DNA from: Phocoena phocoena
Lineage: Eukaryota; Chordata; Mammalia; Artiodactyla; Phocoenidae
Direction: 5' to 3'
Assembly (NCBI RefSeq): GCF_963924675.1
Contig: NC_089222.1
Span: 114,901,316-114,965,315, forward strand
Length of the DNA stretch: 64,000 bases
Part shown: positions 11,936-23,878 of the stretch, piece after piece
How the letters are laid out: each line of letters starts with the position of its first letter
Position numbering within the stretch: position 1 is the first letter of the stretch
Translations under genes and position numbers: made by a program
The notes under the pieces: model-generated
Databases searched by the model: none
What the model saw: the letters and a program-made list of their open reading frames with translations, nothing else
Told to the model about the DNA's origin: nothing

Positions 11936-14444
11936 TTTTTAAAAAACAGCTTCAGCCTGTCATGTTACAGACCTACAATTATAGTGCAATACATTGAATT
12001 AATTTTTTTACTTTACTTAGTATAAATGCTGCATAATTCTGTTAAACAGCAGTCATTTCCTATAGGGAAAAAAAAAGAAAAAAAAACAATTTACAGCAAG
12101 GTAATTTAAAATGTGGACACTGTTTAAAAGACCAAAACACAAAAAATATTTTTTCCTTTCTTTGAAAAAAATTTTTACCACTGAGTGTACTAAGATTTGA
12201 TTAAATAAAGTTATGCAGTAAGAATAAAATAAACTGGACCTCACATCAAATTATTAGTAAGTAGAAAATTCCCATCAGATCTTAAACAAAAAGTGTCCAG
12301 CAGTAGCATAATCAATCATGGATATGCTACTTAGGGAATCCAAAGGAAAAAACAACAGTAAATTAAAAAAGAAGGAAAGAAAGAAGAAAAGAGAAAGAAA
12401 GGAAGGAAGGAAGGAAGGTCCTACTGGGTTGAGTGATATGAGTGAAACTGAATTATGAACCATTTACACAATTCTTGATTTCATCATGCCAGTTTTGGAT
12501 TTTTGCACTCTCTTTTGTGGTTGCAAATGTCGTTTTCTTTTTGTTAGTAGAACCGAAGTCAACTTTGCCCACCCCTGTGAAAACCACAGTGAGACTCTAT
12601 TCAGATGACTTATTTTCTTAGACCAGAAAAGAACTTCCACTTTAATCCAACTGGCTCACTGGCTCCCAAAGCATTCTGCACCCCCAGAATGGTGTCCTCA
12701 ATAAATAGCTCTGTGGGATGAGTGCTCCCACTTCTTCATCTCTCTTTCTTTTGCAAATTTTTCAGTAATTTTCTAAAACAAGTTTGATTCTTTTCTTTGA
12801 TCAAAAGATCACTAGTTACACATGATCTTGGCTACTTGCCTTTTCCATGTTTGTAATTCTATCCAGGCATAATAGGCCTAGAATAGAGAATCATGCCTTT
12901 ATTGCTAGCAGCTTCTGTGAATACTAATGTTTTCATAACTGCTCAACATTTATGGTTCCATATAAATTTTAGGATTATTTAAACAAAGATTTTTTAGCTG
13001 TATCTCTTAGTAAGAGAGAAGGATTTTTTTCAATTAGTTTGGGTGTTTATCAATGCATATTACTTAACTCTAGAATGAGGTTCGGAATCAATTTTACTCT
13101 CTTTCTGTTTTGTTTTTATTTTGTTGCTATCTAAGATACAAGCACTGAAATATCTTGTTTAAATAAACAAAAGATGGGAAAGGAGTTTTGTTATCAGTGG
13201 GAATTCTTTGAACTCCTTTTAGTCTTTATATTCAAAATAAAAACGTGTTTGTTATAAAAATTATTTTTAATGACTTAATAGCTACAAGTTTACTAGATCC
13301 TCCTTCAACTTTATTGAAAGCAAGTAACTGAGAACATTTTATTTGGGTCATTTTCTTTCTCATTTTATGGAAGAAATATTAAAAATATTTTATTGAAACA
13401 TATAAAATAACTAGTCATTATATTTGCTATATTTTTACTTAGAGACACAATGTTCAAATCTATATAACCAGAAACTGCTGAGGAAATCAAAATAGTATTC
13501 ATTTCAATATGACTTTGCAATATGCTGTTTTTTTAAATGAAATACTTTTATCATATTCCACAGAAATATTTGTCAAAATGTTCAAACTTCAGATTTACCC
13601 CATTCATTTTAGGGAAAATGTCCACAATGTAACCTACTGTCAAAGCCAGTTTTCAATGTGAAACTAATCAGTCAGGTCAGACATACTTTCTTCCAGGAAA
13701 AACAAGCAGGAAAACAAACACATGATGTAATTTAAAAATTCAAATAAATATGGTTAATATGTTACAAGGAATATTACAAAAATACCCAAACTAAATTAAA
13801 TATTGAAAACATCCTGTAAAACAGAATACTGAATACAATCAATATAATCTAATTTAATGAAGCTATCTATGTTTATAAGTTATGAAACAATTATAAGTCT
13901 AATGGTTGTTTCTCTTTACTGATTTTTTAAAATAATCCAATGCTATATGAAGCTAAAACTGTCAATTATTTAGGAGGCAAAATGTTGTGATAATATATAT
14001 GATGCTTCTTTCATAAATATATGTACATTCATATTTTGAATTCTGGTGTTAAGTTTTGACAAATAATTAAGAAATAATCACATATAAAAGTTCAGAAATA
14101 TCTCCATTAATTTCATTAAACCTCACAACCAATCTTTTCCTGTTTACTTAATGAAAAAGAAGAGTATATATCAGTAACAATTATTATGAGCTAGTGTGTA
14201 ATTTTAATTTTCAATTATAAGAAGTAAAAACGGTTTGAATTTTATAGATTAAATAAGGTGGGTATTCTCTATTATTCAGAAAATATATTTCATATAATTA
14301 GTAAAACAGATTTTAACCTCCCTATTGAATAACACACTTAATCTGAAAGATCTTTTATACAATTTTTTCATGAGTTATATTTATTATAAATTAACATTTT
14401 TGCTTCTTATTATTTAGTGAGCTGTATCATTAAGTAGCCTGTCA
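11936..14444. other. Unassigned DNA, about 2.5 kb
   Basis: No gene, exon candidate or recent repeat is recognised apart from the purine tract at 12366-12418. The stretch 12560-12780 has a more balanced composition than its flanks but no open frame. Confidence 0.5.
12366..12418. repeat. Polypurine (GAAA/GGAA)n tract
   Basis: 53 bp of almost only A and G, resolving into (GGAA)n at the right end. It is the source of a spurious serine/phenylalanine-rich minus-strand frame. Confidence 0.95.
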
Positions 14445-14535
14445 GAAAACAGGTGCCAATTTTTCACATTCCCAACAGTTTATAGGTGACTCTTTCTCCA
14501 CACCTTTTCCAATACTGGTATTAAAATTCTTTTCA

Positions 14536-14890
14536 GGGACTTCCCTGGTGGTCTAGTGGTAAAGAATCCACCTTCCAATGCAGGGGACACGGGTTCAATC
14601 CCTGGCTGGGGAACTAAGATCCCACATGCCACAGGGCAACTAATCCCGTGCGCCACAACTACTGAGCTCACGTGCATCAGGTATGGAAAGCCTGCATGCT
14701 GCAAGCTGCAGAGCCCACGCCTTCTGGAGCCTGCAAGCCACAACTGAAGATAAGTCTATGCACCACAACTAGAGAGAAGCCCGTGCATTGCAATGACAGA
14801 TACAGCATGCCTCAACGAAGATCCTCCATGCTGCAACTAAGACCTGACACAGCCAAAATAAATAAATAAATAAATAAAATATTTAAAAAT
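14536..14890 (+). mobile_element. CHR-1/Bov-tA type SINE, full length
   Basis: A complete tRNA-derived SINE: head beginning GGGACTTCCCTGGTGGTCTA, body with repeated 'ccacaact' motifs, and an (AAAT)n tail at 14859-14890. The flanks 14524-14533 and 14892-14901 (AAATTCTTTT / AAGTTCTTTT) match at 9 of 10 positions and are the likely target-site duplication. L1 machinery normally mobilises such SINEs in trans. Open frames of 63-87 codons across it are incidental. Confidence 0.93.
14549..14601 (+). promoter_or_regulatory. SINE pol III A and B boxes
   Basis: The A box is TGGTCTAGTGG at 14549-14559, fitting TRGYNNANNNG. The B box is GTTCAATCC at 14593-14601, fitting GWTCRANNC. Both are intact in this copy. 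Whether it is transcribed is not known. Confidence 0.8.
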
Positions 14891-15195
14891 AAAGTTCTTT
14901 TAAAACTTTTTTGATTCATATGTATACACTGATAATACATTATTTTACTTTTAAACTTTTTCAATTATCTGGAGATTGAATATGTTTACCTATATTTATT
15001 GGTCATTTTGATTTATATACGTATTAGCTTGCCCATTTGTGTATTTTTCCCATTTAATGTGTAGTTTGCTTTGTTTTCTTATTAATTTTTAGATCTCTTT
15101 TTCTTTGTATCCCAGTGTGTGTATGTATGTGTATGTGTAGGATATTATTCCTGTCAGTCATATTTGTTTCAAAAGTTTTCCCAGATTTTTTTTAC

Positions 15196-15974
15196 TTTTT
15201 ATTTAATTATTAACATGCAATTTCTACTAAAGCAATTAGGTAGAAAATGAAAGAGAAAGAAATTATATGACTAGGTGACTCCTGCTTAACTGCTACTCCC
15301 ACAAATCCTTATTAATGTTTGTATTTGTCATCCCAGTGTGCTAAAACTCAGCAGCCAATTTTGAGACATGAAAACATTATTTTGCTGCAGATTGTCTCTT
15401 TGATCCTTTGATGCTCAGGTAGCAAAAATAATGGAGTAATATTCCTTGAAGAGTTTGCTTCCTGCATGGGGATGATAAATGAGAATATGGTTCCACTTCT
15501 GCACAAGGATATATAGAGTGGGACTGGTAGTTTTAAGTTGCTAAATATTTGGTCATGTAAAATAGAAAAAAAAAGTAAATTAAAAGCATCTGTCAATGTT
15601 TTCATTATTAAACGGTGGAATCATAGAATACGTGGCTCTTTGGATAACAAATAATCCATTTAATAAAATTTTTACATACATAGGTACTCCCAGAGTGTAT
15701 TATACATTTGGGAGTGGATACTGAAATAGCTCTGAAGTTAAAAATAGAAACTTATAAATTATAAAAATGTGAAAAGAATATTATGAGTGAAAATAAAATA
15801 TTTGAGAGGATAGTGGCAAACAAACAAAACAAAAGCTTTTTGAAGCAGCAAAGAACACACCCCTGCCAAAAAAAAGAACAAATAAAATGCATTATTCAAC
15901 TTCGCACTTATATCTTAAGTCCATATTAAATTATTTCTATTTTGACATCTATGGATGGAAGTGACATGATTCAG
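15196..15974. other. Unassigned DNA
   Basis: No gene. A minus-strand 85-codon frame at 15348-15605 has no recognised domain. Confidence 0.5.
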
Positions 15975-17690
15975 CTATGATTTGAAGTTATTAATCTGGT
16001 AAATGAGTAGAAAATGGCTCATAAAGATAGAAAGCTTAAAAGTAATATAGGTGAATGCAATAGTCTGGGTGAGTGATAAGAAGCATCTGAAATAAGTAAT
16101 GACAATGAGAGTAAAAAGGAAAGGGGAAATTTGATAGATATTTTTTAAAGTATAATTAATATTCACCAATTGGATATAGAGAAAAGTGGCAATGAAAGAA
16201 AGAAATGAAAGATGACACTAAGATTTTTTCTTTGTCTCATTAACTAGAAGAATGATAATGCTGTTAACAAAAATAAGGACGTCCTAAGAGGAAGTTCAGA
16301 TGATGAGGTAGAGGGAAATTCGACAAATTCAGTTTTGAACATATTGGTGCATGGGTAATAGAAGTCTTTGCCATCATCTAATGGAAACCTCAAAGTGCAG
16401 CAGTGCAGACTGGAAAAAAAAATGGTGATGGAAATGTAACTTTTGAAGTCATTTACTTGAAGTGATTGCTGAAGCCATGGGATTTTTTCTCAAAATCAAG
16501 AGAAAAAAATGGTAAGGAGGAGGTAATCCAAAATGGGTTGAAGAATGAACATTGAAACATGCTTACAGTGATCAGAAAAGAGGATTAAAGGTAATAAGCA
16601 ATGAGTATATAGAAATAGTGGAAGGAAGCAAAGAGAATGTAATGGTATGGAAGCCAAAGCAGGAAGGAACTTTAAGAAGGAGTTCGTAATGAACAATTTT
16701 AAGTCCTGTAGAAATATTAAGAAAGGTGTAGAAAGAAAAAGAAATCCCTGCAATCACTTCTTGCTTACCTTTGAAAGCTAGTTTTAGTAAAGTGCTGGCT
16801 AGAAAATAGATTTTCTAGGGATAAGATATAATGAGTGCTGTAGAGTACTCTTAACCAGAAATGTGGTAATAGTGAAAAGAGGAGAGACATGGCAGCAAAT
16901 TGAAGGGATATTCATGTAAATTAAGGTTTTATAGTTGATTTGTTTTTAGTATAGGATAGATCCCAACATTCTGGGACGTACTGCAGACACGAAAATGAGA
17001 AGCTATAATGTTGGAACATAGAACAGGAGAAAGTGGGATAAAACGGATCCTTTAGCACAAAGACTGGCATTAGAATAAAGAAGAAAAGGCTGCTGTACTT
17101 TGAAGATAAGGTAGAAGAAACGATGGTTTAATAAGAAACACTGAAGTGAAGAGAAGAAATGTGGGAACTTTTTGCATTGTCTTCATGTATTTGCAGAAAT
17201 GATGAGATGACGATCAGAGTAGTTTTGACAGTGTTAGAAGACTGGAGAAATTTAGTTGCTGCTTTAGGATTTATATATAGGCAAAATGAGGATTACAAAA
17301 AAGCAAAGAAACTCAACTGTAATCACGGATTTGGAATAAAATTTGATTATGTGGTTTCACCACTTTTTCTAGCAATACTTTGTGACAAGAGGAAAATAGA
17401 CTGAGTGGGGAATTCGGGGAGGGATGAAGCATTCTATCTTACAGAATTGACAATATGTAGATGGAAGTAAATTAATGATGTGGAAGATTTAAATCACTAA
17501 ATGAGTCTCACTGAAATGGTTAGTAGTGGCTTGAGATTTGGGGATAGTAGCTAGAATAATTATGGTTGGGAGAGTAAAGGTCAAGAAGGTAAATGCCACC
17601 ATCAGGTTGATGAGTGAATTTGAATTTTTAGTAAAGATAAAGGATTGACATTCTCCTTTAGTTTTGCTCATTTCCAAAACTCCACTAAAC
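15975..17690 (-). mobile_element. Probable L2 LINE body fossil, antisense
   Basis: A purine-rich strand with motif order like the antisense L2 body: 'gatgacactaagat', 'cagttttgaacatattgg', 'gaagccatggga', then 'gatgagatgacgatcagag'. It is too diverged to delimit and contains no intact frame. An 81-codon plus-strand frame at 17159-17404 is incidental. Confidence 0.45.
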
Positions 17691-17699
17691 AAATGGTAA

Positions 17700-18377
17700 T
17701 TTTTTAAAAAAATTTTTTATTGTAGTATAATTGATTTACAATGTTATGTCAGTTTCAGGTGTAGAGCAAAGTGAATCAGTTATACATATATCCACTCTTT
17801 TATATTCTTTTCCCATATAAGCCATTACAGAGTATTGAGTAGAGTTCCCTGTGCTGTACAGTAGGTCCTTATTAGTTATATGTTTTATATATAGTAGTGT
17901 GTATATGTCAATCCCAATCTTCCATTTTATCCCTCCCCCCTTTACACCTTAATAACCATAAGTTTGTTTTCTACATCTGTAACTATATTTCTGTTTTGTT
18001 GATAAATTCATTTGCACCCTTTTTTTAGATTCCACATATAAGTGATACCATATCTAGACTTTCTGATGGTGGCCATTCTGACAAGTGTGAGGTGATACCT
18101 CATTGTAGTTTTGATTTGCATTTCTCTGATAATTAGTGATGCTGAGCACCTTTTCATGTACTTTTTGGCCATATGTATGTCTTCTTTGGAGAAATGTCTA
18201 CTTAGATCTTCTGCCCATTTTTTGATTGGGTTGTTTGTTTTTTTGACATACACTTGCATGAGCTGTTTGTATATTTTGGAGTTTAATCCCTTGTCTGTCA
18301 CTTAATTTGCAAATATTTTCTCCCATTCTGTGGGTTTTCGTTTCATTTTGTTGACGGTTTCCTTTGCTGTGCAGAAG
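17700..18377 (-). mobile_element. Older L1 3' end with internal deletion, antisense
   Basis: Inverted L1 3' UTR (from 'attgtagtataattgatttac') runs to about 18050. It then jumps directly to ORF2 sequence ('gatggtggccattctgac') that in other copies lies about 0.6-0.7 kb further in. It ends at 'gctgtgcagaag', where the next L1 begins. The same ORF2 stretch recurs within the neighbour at 19060-19380, so two copies are present. Confidence 0.85.
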
Positions 18378-18617
18378 ATTTTTTTTCTTTTTAATTTTTT
18401 ATTTTAATTTAATTTATTTTTTTATACAGCAGGTTCTTATTAGTCATCAGTTTTATACACATCAGTGTATACATGTCAATCCCAATTGCCCAATTCATCA
18501 CACCACCACCACCACCCCCCAGCAGCTTTCCCTACTTGGTGTCCATACGTTTGTTCTCTACATCTGTGTCTCAACTTCTGCCCTTCAAACTGGTTCATCT
18601 GTACCGTTTTTCTAGGT

Positions 18618-21600
18618 TCAACATACATGCGTTAATATACGATAGTTCTTTTTCTCTTTCTGACTTACTTCACTCTGTATGACAGTCTCTAGATCCATCC
18701 ACGTCTCTACAAATGACCCAATTGTGTTCCTTTTTATGGCTGAGTAATGTTCCATTGTATATATGTACAACATCTTTATCCATTCATCTGTTTATGGGCA
18801 TTTAGGTTGCTTCCATGATCTGGCTATTGTAAATAGTGCTGCAATGAACATTGGAGCACATGTGTCGTTTTGAATTATGGTTTTCTCTGGGTATATGCCC
18901 AGTAGTGGGATTGCTGGATCATATGTTAATTCTATTTTTAGATTTTTAAGGAACCTCCATACTGTTCTCCAGAGTGCCTGTATCAATTTACATTCCCACC
19001 AACAGTGCAAGAGGGTTCCCTTTTCTCCACACCCTCTCCAGCATTTGTTGTTTGTAGATTTTCTGATGATGCTCATTATAACTGGTGTGAGGTGACACCT
19101 CATTGTAGTTTTGATTTGAATTTCTCTAATAATTAGTGATGTTGAGCAGCTTTTCATGTGCTTCTTGGCCATCTATATGTTTTCTTTGGAGAAATGTCTA
19201 TTTAGGTCTTCTGCCCATTTTTCGATTGGGTTATTTGATTTTTTAATATTGAGCTGCATGAGCTGTTTATATATTTTGAAGATTAATCCTTTGTCCATTG
19301 ATTCGTTTGCAAGTATTTTCTCCCATTCTGAGGGTTGTCTTTTCGTCTTGTTTATGGTTTCCTTTGCTGTTCAAAAGCTTTGAAGTTTCATTAGGTCCCA
19401 TTTGTCTATTTTTGTTTTTATTTCCATTACTCCAGGAGGTGGATCAAAAAAGATCTTGCTGTGATTTATGTCAAAGAGTATTCTTGCTATGTTTTCCTCT
19501 AAGAGTTTTATAGTGTCTGGTCTTACATTTAGGTCTCGAATCCATTTGGAGTTTATTTTTGTGTATGGTGTTAGAGAGTGTTTTAATTTCATTATTTTAC
19601 ATGTAGCTGTCCAGTTTTCCCAGCACCAATGATTGAAGAGACTCTCTTTTCCCCATTGTATATCCTTGCCTAATTTGTCATAGATTAGTTGACCATGGGT
19701 GTGTGGATTTGTCTCTGGGCTTTCTCTCTTGTTCCATTGATCTGTGTTTCTGTTTTTGTGCCAGTACCATATTGTCTTGATTACTGTAGCTTTGTAGTAT
19801 AGTCTGAAGTCAGGGAGTTTGATTCCTCCAGCTCCATCTTTTTCCCTCAAGACTGCTTTGGCTGCTTGGAGTCTTTTGTGTCTCCATACAAATTTTAAGA
19901 TTTTTTTGTTCTAGTTCCGTAAAAAATGCCATTGGTAACTTGATAGGGATTGCATTGAATCTGTAGATTGCTTTGGGTAGTATATTCATTTTCACAATGT
20001 TGATTCTTCCAATCCAGTAACATGGTATATCTCTCCATCTGTTGTTATCATCCTTAAGTTCTTTCATCAGTGTCTTATAGTTTTCTGCATACAGGTCTTT
20101 TGTCTCCCTAGGTAGGTTTATTTTTTTTTTTTTTTAAACATCTTTATTGGGGTATAATTGCTTTACAATGGTGTGTTAGTTTCTGCTTTATAACAAAGTG
20201 AATCAGCTATACATATACATATGTTCCCATATGTCTTCCCTCTTGCGTCTCCCTCCCTCCCACTCTCCCCAACCCACCCTTCCAGGCTGTCACAAAGCAC
20301 CGAGCTAATATCCCTGTGCCTTGCGGCTGCTTCCCCCCAGCTATCTACCTTACTACGTTTGTTAGTGTGTATATGTCCATGACTCTCTCTCGCCCTGTCA
20401 AAACTCACCTAGGTAGGTTTATTGCTAGGTATTTTATTCTTTTTGTTGCAGTGATAAATGGGAGTGTTTCCTTAATTTCTCTTTCAGATTTTTCATCAGT
20501 AGTGTATAGGAATGCCAGAGATTTCTGTGCATTAATTTTGTATCCTGCAACTTTACCAAATTCATTGATTAGCTCTAGTAGTTTTCTGGTGGCATCTTTA
20601 GGATTCTCTATGTATAGTATCATGTCATCTGCAAACAGTGACAGTTTTACTTCTCCTTTTCTTTCTTTTTCTTCTCTGATTGCTGTGGCTCGGACTTCCA
20701 AAACTGTGTTGAATAATAATGGTGAGAGTGGACATCCTTGTCTTGTTCCTGATCGTAGAGTAAATGCTTTTAGTTTTTCACCATTGAGAATGATATTTGC
20801 TGTGGGTTTGTCGTATATGACCTTTATTATGTTGAGGTAGTTTCCCTCTATGCCCACTTTCTGGAGACTCTTTATCATAAATGGGTGTTGAATTTTGTCA
20901 AAAACTTTTTCTGCATCTCTTGAAATGATCATATGGTTTTCATTCTTCAGTTTGTTAATATGCTGTATCACATTGATTGATTTGCGTATATTGAAGAATT
21001 CTTGCATCCCTGAGATAAAGCCCACTTGATCATTCTGTATGATCCTTTTAATGTGTTGTTGGATTCTGTTTGCTAGTATTTTGTTGAGGATTTTTGCATC
21101 TATATTCATCAGTGATATTGGTGTGTAATTTTCTTTTTTTGTAGTATCTTTGTCTGGTTTTGGTAACAGGGTGATGGTGGCCTCATAGAATGAGTTTGGG
21201 AGTGTTCCTTCATCTGCAATTTTTTGGAAGAGTTTGAGAAGGATGGGAGTTAGCTCTTCTCTAAATGTTTGATAGAATTAACCTGTGAAGCCATCCGATC
21301 CTGGACTTTTGTTTGTTGGAAGATTTTAAATCACAGTTTCGATTTCATTCCTTGTGATTGGTCTGTTCATATTTTCTATTTCTTCCTGGTTCAGTCTTGG
21401 AAGGTTATACCTTTCTAAGAATTTGTCCATTTCTTCCAGGTTGTCCACTTTATTGGCATAAAGTTGCTTGTAGTAGTCTCTTAGGATGCTTTGTATTTCT
21501 GTGGTGCCTGTTGTAACTTCTCCTTTTTCATTTCTAATTTTATTGACTTGAGTCCTCTCCTTCTTTTTCTTGATGAGTCTGGCTAACAGTTTATCAATTT

Positions 21601-22720
21601 TGTTTGTCTTCTCAAAGAACCAGCTTTTAGTTTTATTGATCTTTGCTATTGTTTTCTTTCGTTCTATTTCATTTATTTCTGTTCGGATCTTTATGATTTC
21701 TTTCCTTCTGCTAACTTTGGGTTTTGTTTGTTCTTCTTTCTCTAGTTCCTTTAGGTGTAAGTTTAGATTGTTTATTTGAGATTTTTCTTGTTTCTTGAGG
21801 TAGGCTTGTATAGCTATAAACTTCCCTCTTAGAACCACTTTTGTGGCATTCTAGAGGTTTGGATCTTCGTGTTTTCATTGGCATTTGTCTTTAGGTATTT
21901 TTTGATTTCCTCTGATTTCTTCAGTGATCTCTTGGTTATTTAATAATGTATTGTTTAGCCTCCATGTGTTTGAGCTTTTTTATTTTTTTCCCTGTAGTTT
22001 ATTTCTAATCTCATAACATCATTGTAGGAAAAGATGCTTGAAATGATTTCAACTTTCTTAAATTTACTGAGGCTTGATTCGTAACCCAAGATGTGATCTA
22101 TCATGGAGAATGTTCTGTGAGCACTTGAGAACAAAGTGTAATCTGCTGTTTTTGGATGGAATGTCCTATAAATATCAATTGAATCTATCTGGTCTATTGT
22201 GTCATTTAAAGCTTCTGTTTCCTTATTTATTTTCATTTTGGATGATTTTGTTTTCATTTGGTCTGTACATTGGTGTAAGTGAGGTGTTAAAATCCCCCAC
22301 TATCATTGTGTTACTGTTGATTTCCTCGTTTACAGGTGTTAGCAGTTGCCTTAGGTATTGAGGTGCTCCTATGTTGGGTGCATGTATATTTATAATTGTT
22401 ATATCTTCTTGGATTGATCCCTTGATCATTATGTAGTGTCCTTCCTTGTCTCTTGTAACATTCTTTATTTTAAAGACTATTTTATCTGATATGAGTATTG
22501 CTACTCCAGCTTTCTTTTGATTTCCATTTGCATGGAATATCTTTTTCCATCCCCTCACTTTCAGTCTGTATGTGTCCCTAGGTCTGAAGTGGGTCCCTTG
22601 TAGACAGCATATAGATGGGTCTTGTTTTTGTATCCATTCAGCAAGCATGTGTCTTTTGGTTGGAGCATTTAATCCATTCACGTTTAAGGTAATTATCGAT
22701 ATGTATGTTCCTATGACCGT
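18618..22720 (-). pseudogene. L1 ORF2 pseudogene (endonuclease-RT)
   Basis: ORF2p normally nicks DNA and primes reverse transcription of L1 RNA. The expected start ATG reads ACG at 22718-22720. The endonuclease part (22681 to about 21960) has CLQGTHF where a catalytic Glu is expected, HAPN for YAPN, and FSYND for the FSDHN motif holding the catalytic Asp-His pair. The GDFN motif survives. The RT part (20405-21109) keeps SGTRQG and FADDMILY. The C-terminal part keeps a Cys-rich RGCGEKGT...HCW segment (near 19040). Frameshifts and stops separate the pieces, and a 286-bp L1 insert interrupts the frame after the RT core. Confidence 0.93.
20107..20420 (-). mobile_element. Inserted L1 3' end with perfect TSD
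   Basis: The insert is 20121-20406. A T15 run at the left is the complement of the poly(A) tail, followed by inverted young L1 3' UTR ('ggggtataattgctttac', 'gtgttagtttctgc'), truncated after about 286 bp. Flanks 20107-20120 and 20407-20420 are identical (CCTAGGTAGGTTTA), exactly 300 bp apart. This is the signature of target-primed reverse transcription with 5' truncation. The retained CpGs and perfect duplication suggest it is younger than its host L1. Confidence 0.97.
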
Positions 22721-22778
22721 TTTCTTAATTGTTTTGTGTTTGTTTTTGTAGATCCTTTTCTTTTCTTGTGTTTTCCAC

Positions 22779-23681
22779 TTAGAGGAGTTCCTTTAGCATT
22801 TTTTGTAGAGCTGGTTTCGTGGTGCGGAATTCTCTTAGCTTTTGCTTGTCTGTAAAGCTTTTGATTTCTCCATCAAATCTGAATGAGATACTTGCTGGGT
22901 AGAGTAATCTTGGTTGTAGGTTCTTCCCTTTCATCACTTTAAGTGTATCATGCCACTCCCTTCTGGCTTGTAGAGTTTCTGCTGAGAAATCAGCTATTAA
23001 CCTTATGGGACTTCCCTTGTATGTTATTTCTCGTTTTTCCCTTGCTTTCAATAATTTTTCTTTGTCTTTAAGTTTTGCCATTTTGATAACTATGTGCCTT
23101 GGTGTGTTTCTCATTGGGTTTATCCTGTATGGGACTCGCTGCACTTCCTTGACTTGGGTGGCTATTTCGTTTCCCATGTTAGGGAAGTTTTTGACTATAA
23201 TCTCTTCAAATATTTTCTCGGGTCCTTTCTTTCTCTCTTCTCCTTCTGGGACCCCTATAATGCGAATGTTGTTATGTTTAGTGTTGTCCCAGAGGTCTCT
23301 TGGGCTGTCTTCATTTCTTTTCATTCTTTTTTCTTTATTCTGTTCTGAAGCAGTGAATACCACCATTCTGTCTTCCAGGTCACTTATCCTTTCTTCTGCC
23401 TCAGTTATTCTGCTATTGATTCCTTCTAATGTATTTTTCATTTCAGTTATTGTATTGTTCATCTCTGTTTGTTTGTTCTTTAATTCTTCTAGGTGTTTGT
23501 TAAACACTTCTTGCGTCTTCTCAATCTTTGCCTCCATTCTTTTTCTGAGGTCCTGGATCATCTTCACTATCATTATTCTGAATTCTTTTTCTGGAAGGTT
23601 GCCTATCTCCACTTCATTTAGTATTTTTTCTGGGGTTTTATCTTGTTCCTTCATCTGGTACATAGCCCTCTGCCTTTTCAT
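22779..23681 (-). CDS. L1 ORF1p, open over 300 codons
   Basis: ORF1p is the RNA-binding trimeric chaperone of L1 ribonucleoprotein particles. This frame is uninterrupted. Residues about 35-110 form a heptad-rich coiled coil (MIQDLRKRMEAKIEKTQ through EAEERISDLEDR). Residues about 135-225 fit the RRM domain, with IRIIGVPEGEE near its start and RHIVIKMAKLKDKEKLLKA later. Residues about 230-295 fit the C-terminal domain, with ARREWHDTLKVM and LYPASISFRFDGE. The length is slightly shorter than human ORF1p (338 aa), mainly at the N-terminus. The Met chosen is the first in frame after the leader. It lies 58 bp before the degraded ORF2. Host expression is doubtful because the leader is truncated, so call it an open retroelement ORF, not a host gene. 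Confidence 0.85.
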   Translation of the reverse strand: MKRQRAMYQMKEQDKTPEKILNEVEIGNLPEKEFRIMIVKMIQDLRKRMEAKIEKTQEVFNKHLEELKNKQTEMNNTITEMKNTLEGINSRITEAEERISDLEDRMVVFTASEQNKEKRMKRNEDSPRDLWDNTKHNNIRIIGVPEGEERKKGPEKIFEEIIVKNFPNMGNEIATQVKEVQRVPYRINPMRNTPRHIVIKMAKLKDKEKLLKAREKREITYKGSPIRLIADFSAETLQARREWHDTLKVMKGKNLQPRLLYPASISFRFDGEIKSFTDKQKLREFRTTKPALQKMLKELL

Positions 23682-23878
23682 GTTGTCTATCTTTCTGTGA
23701 ATGTGGTTTTTGTTCCACAGGCTGCAGGATTGTAGTTCTTCTTCCTTCTGCTCAGAAGCTGCTAGTGTTGGGGGGTCTCCTGCTGAGCCAGGGGGTAGCT
23801 ATGGATTACCGTGGGAACAAGGATACTGACAGCAGAAGTGCTGGGAAGTATTCCTTGTCCTGAGCTCTCCCAGAGTCT

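Larger units (their letters stand above)
14445..15195 (-). mobile_element. Ancient L1 fragment, antisense, split by a SINE
   Basis: Left of the SINE, 'cattcccaacagtttatag' then 'ctttctccacaccttttcc' is inverted ORF2. Right of it, 'tattggtcattttgattt' then 'gcttgcccatttgtg' then 'ggatattattcctgtcag' continues in the same inverted order. Divergence is high. Confidence 0.65.
18378..23878 (-). mobile_element. Nearly full-length L1, antisense
   Basis: Reading from the right: about 200 bp of 5' leader, ORF1 (22779-23681), a 58-bp spacer, ORF2 (22720 down to about 18618), then the 3' UTR to the T-rich end near 18378. A second L1 3' end is inserted in ORF2 at 20121-20406. The 5' leader is cut short compared with the roughly 1.9-kb leader of the sense L1 at 35342. 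I could not identify a clear target-site duplication, so 5' truncation or loss of flanks is likely. Confidence 0.92.

Noticed and set aside
14536..14610. Possible tRNA gene
   Set aside because: The A and B boxes belong to a tRNA-derived SINE head followed by a SINE body and (AAAT)n tail with flanking duplication; no functional cloverleaf is expected.
20316..20840. 174-codon plus-strand open frame
   Set aside because: It runs antisense through the inserted L1 3' end and the RT domain of ORF2, so it is a shadow frame.
23005..23700. 231-codon hydrophobic plus-strand open frame
   Set aside because: It is the antisense of the L1 ORF1 coding strand. Its Leu/Phe/Ser/Ile-rich make-up comes from reading the complement of a Lys/Glu-rich coiled-coil gene.
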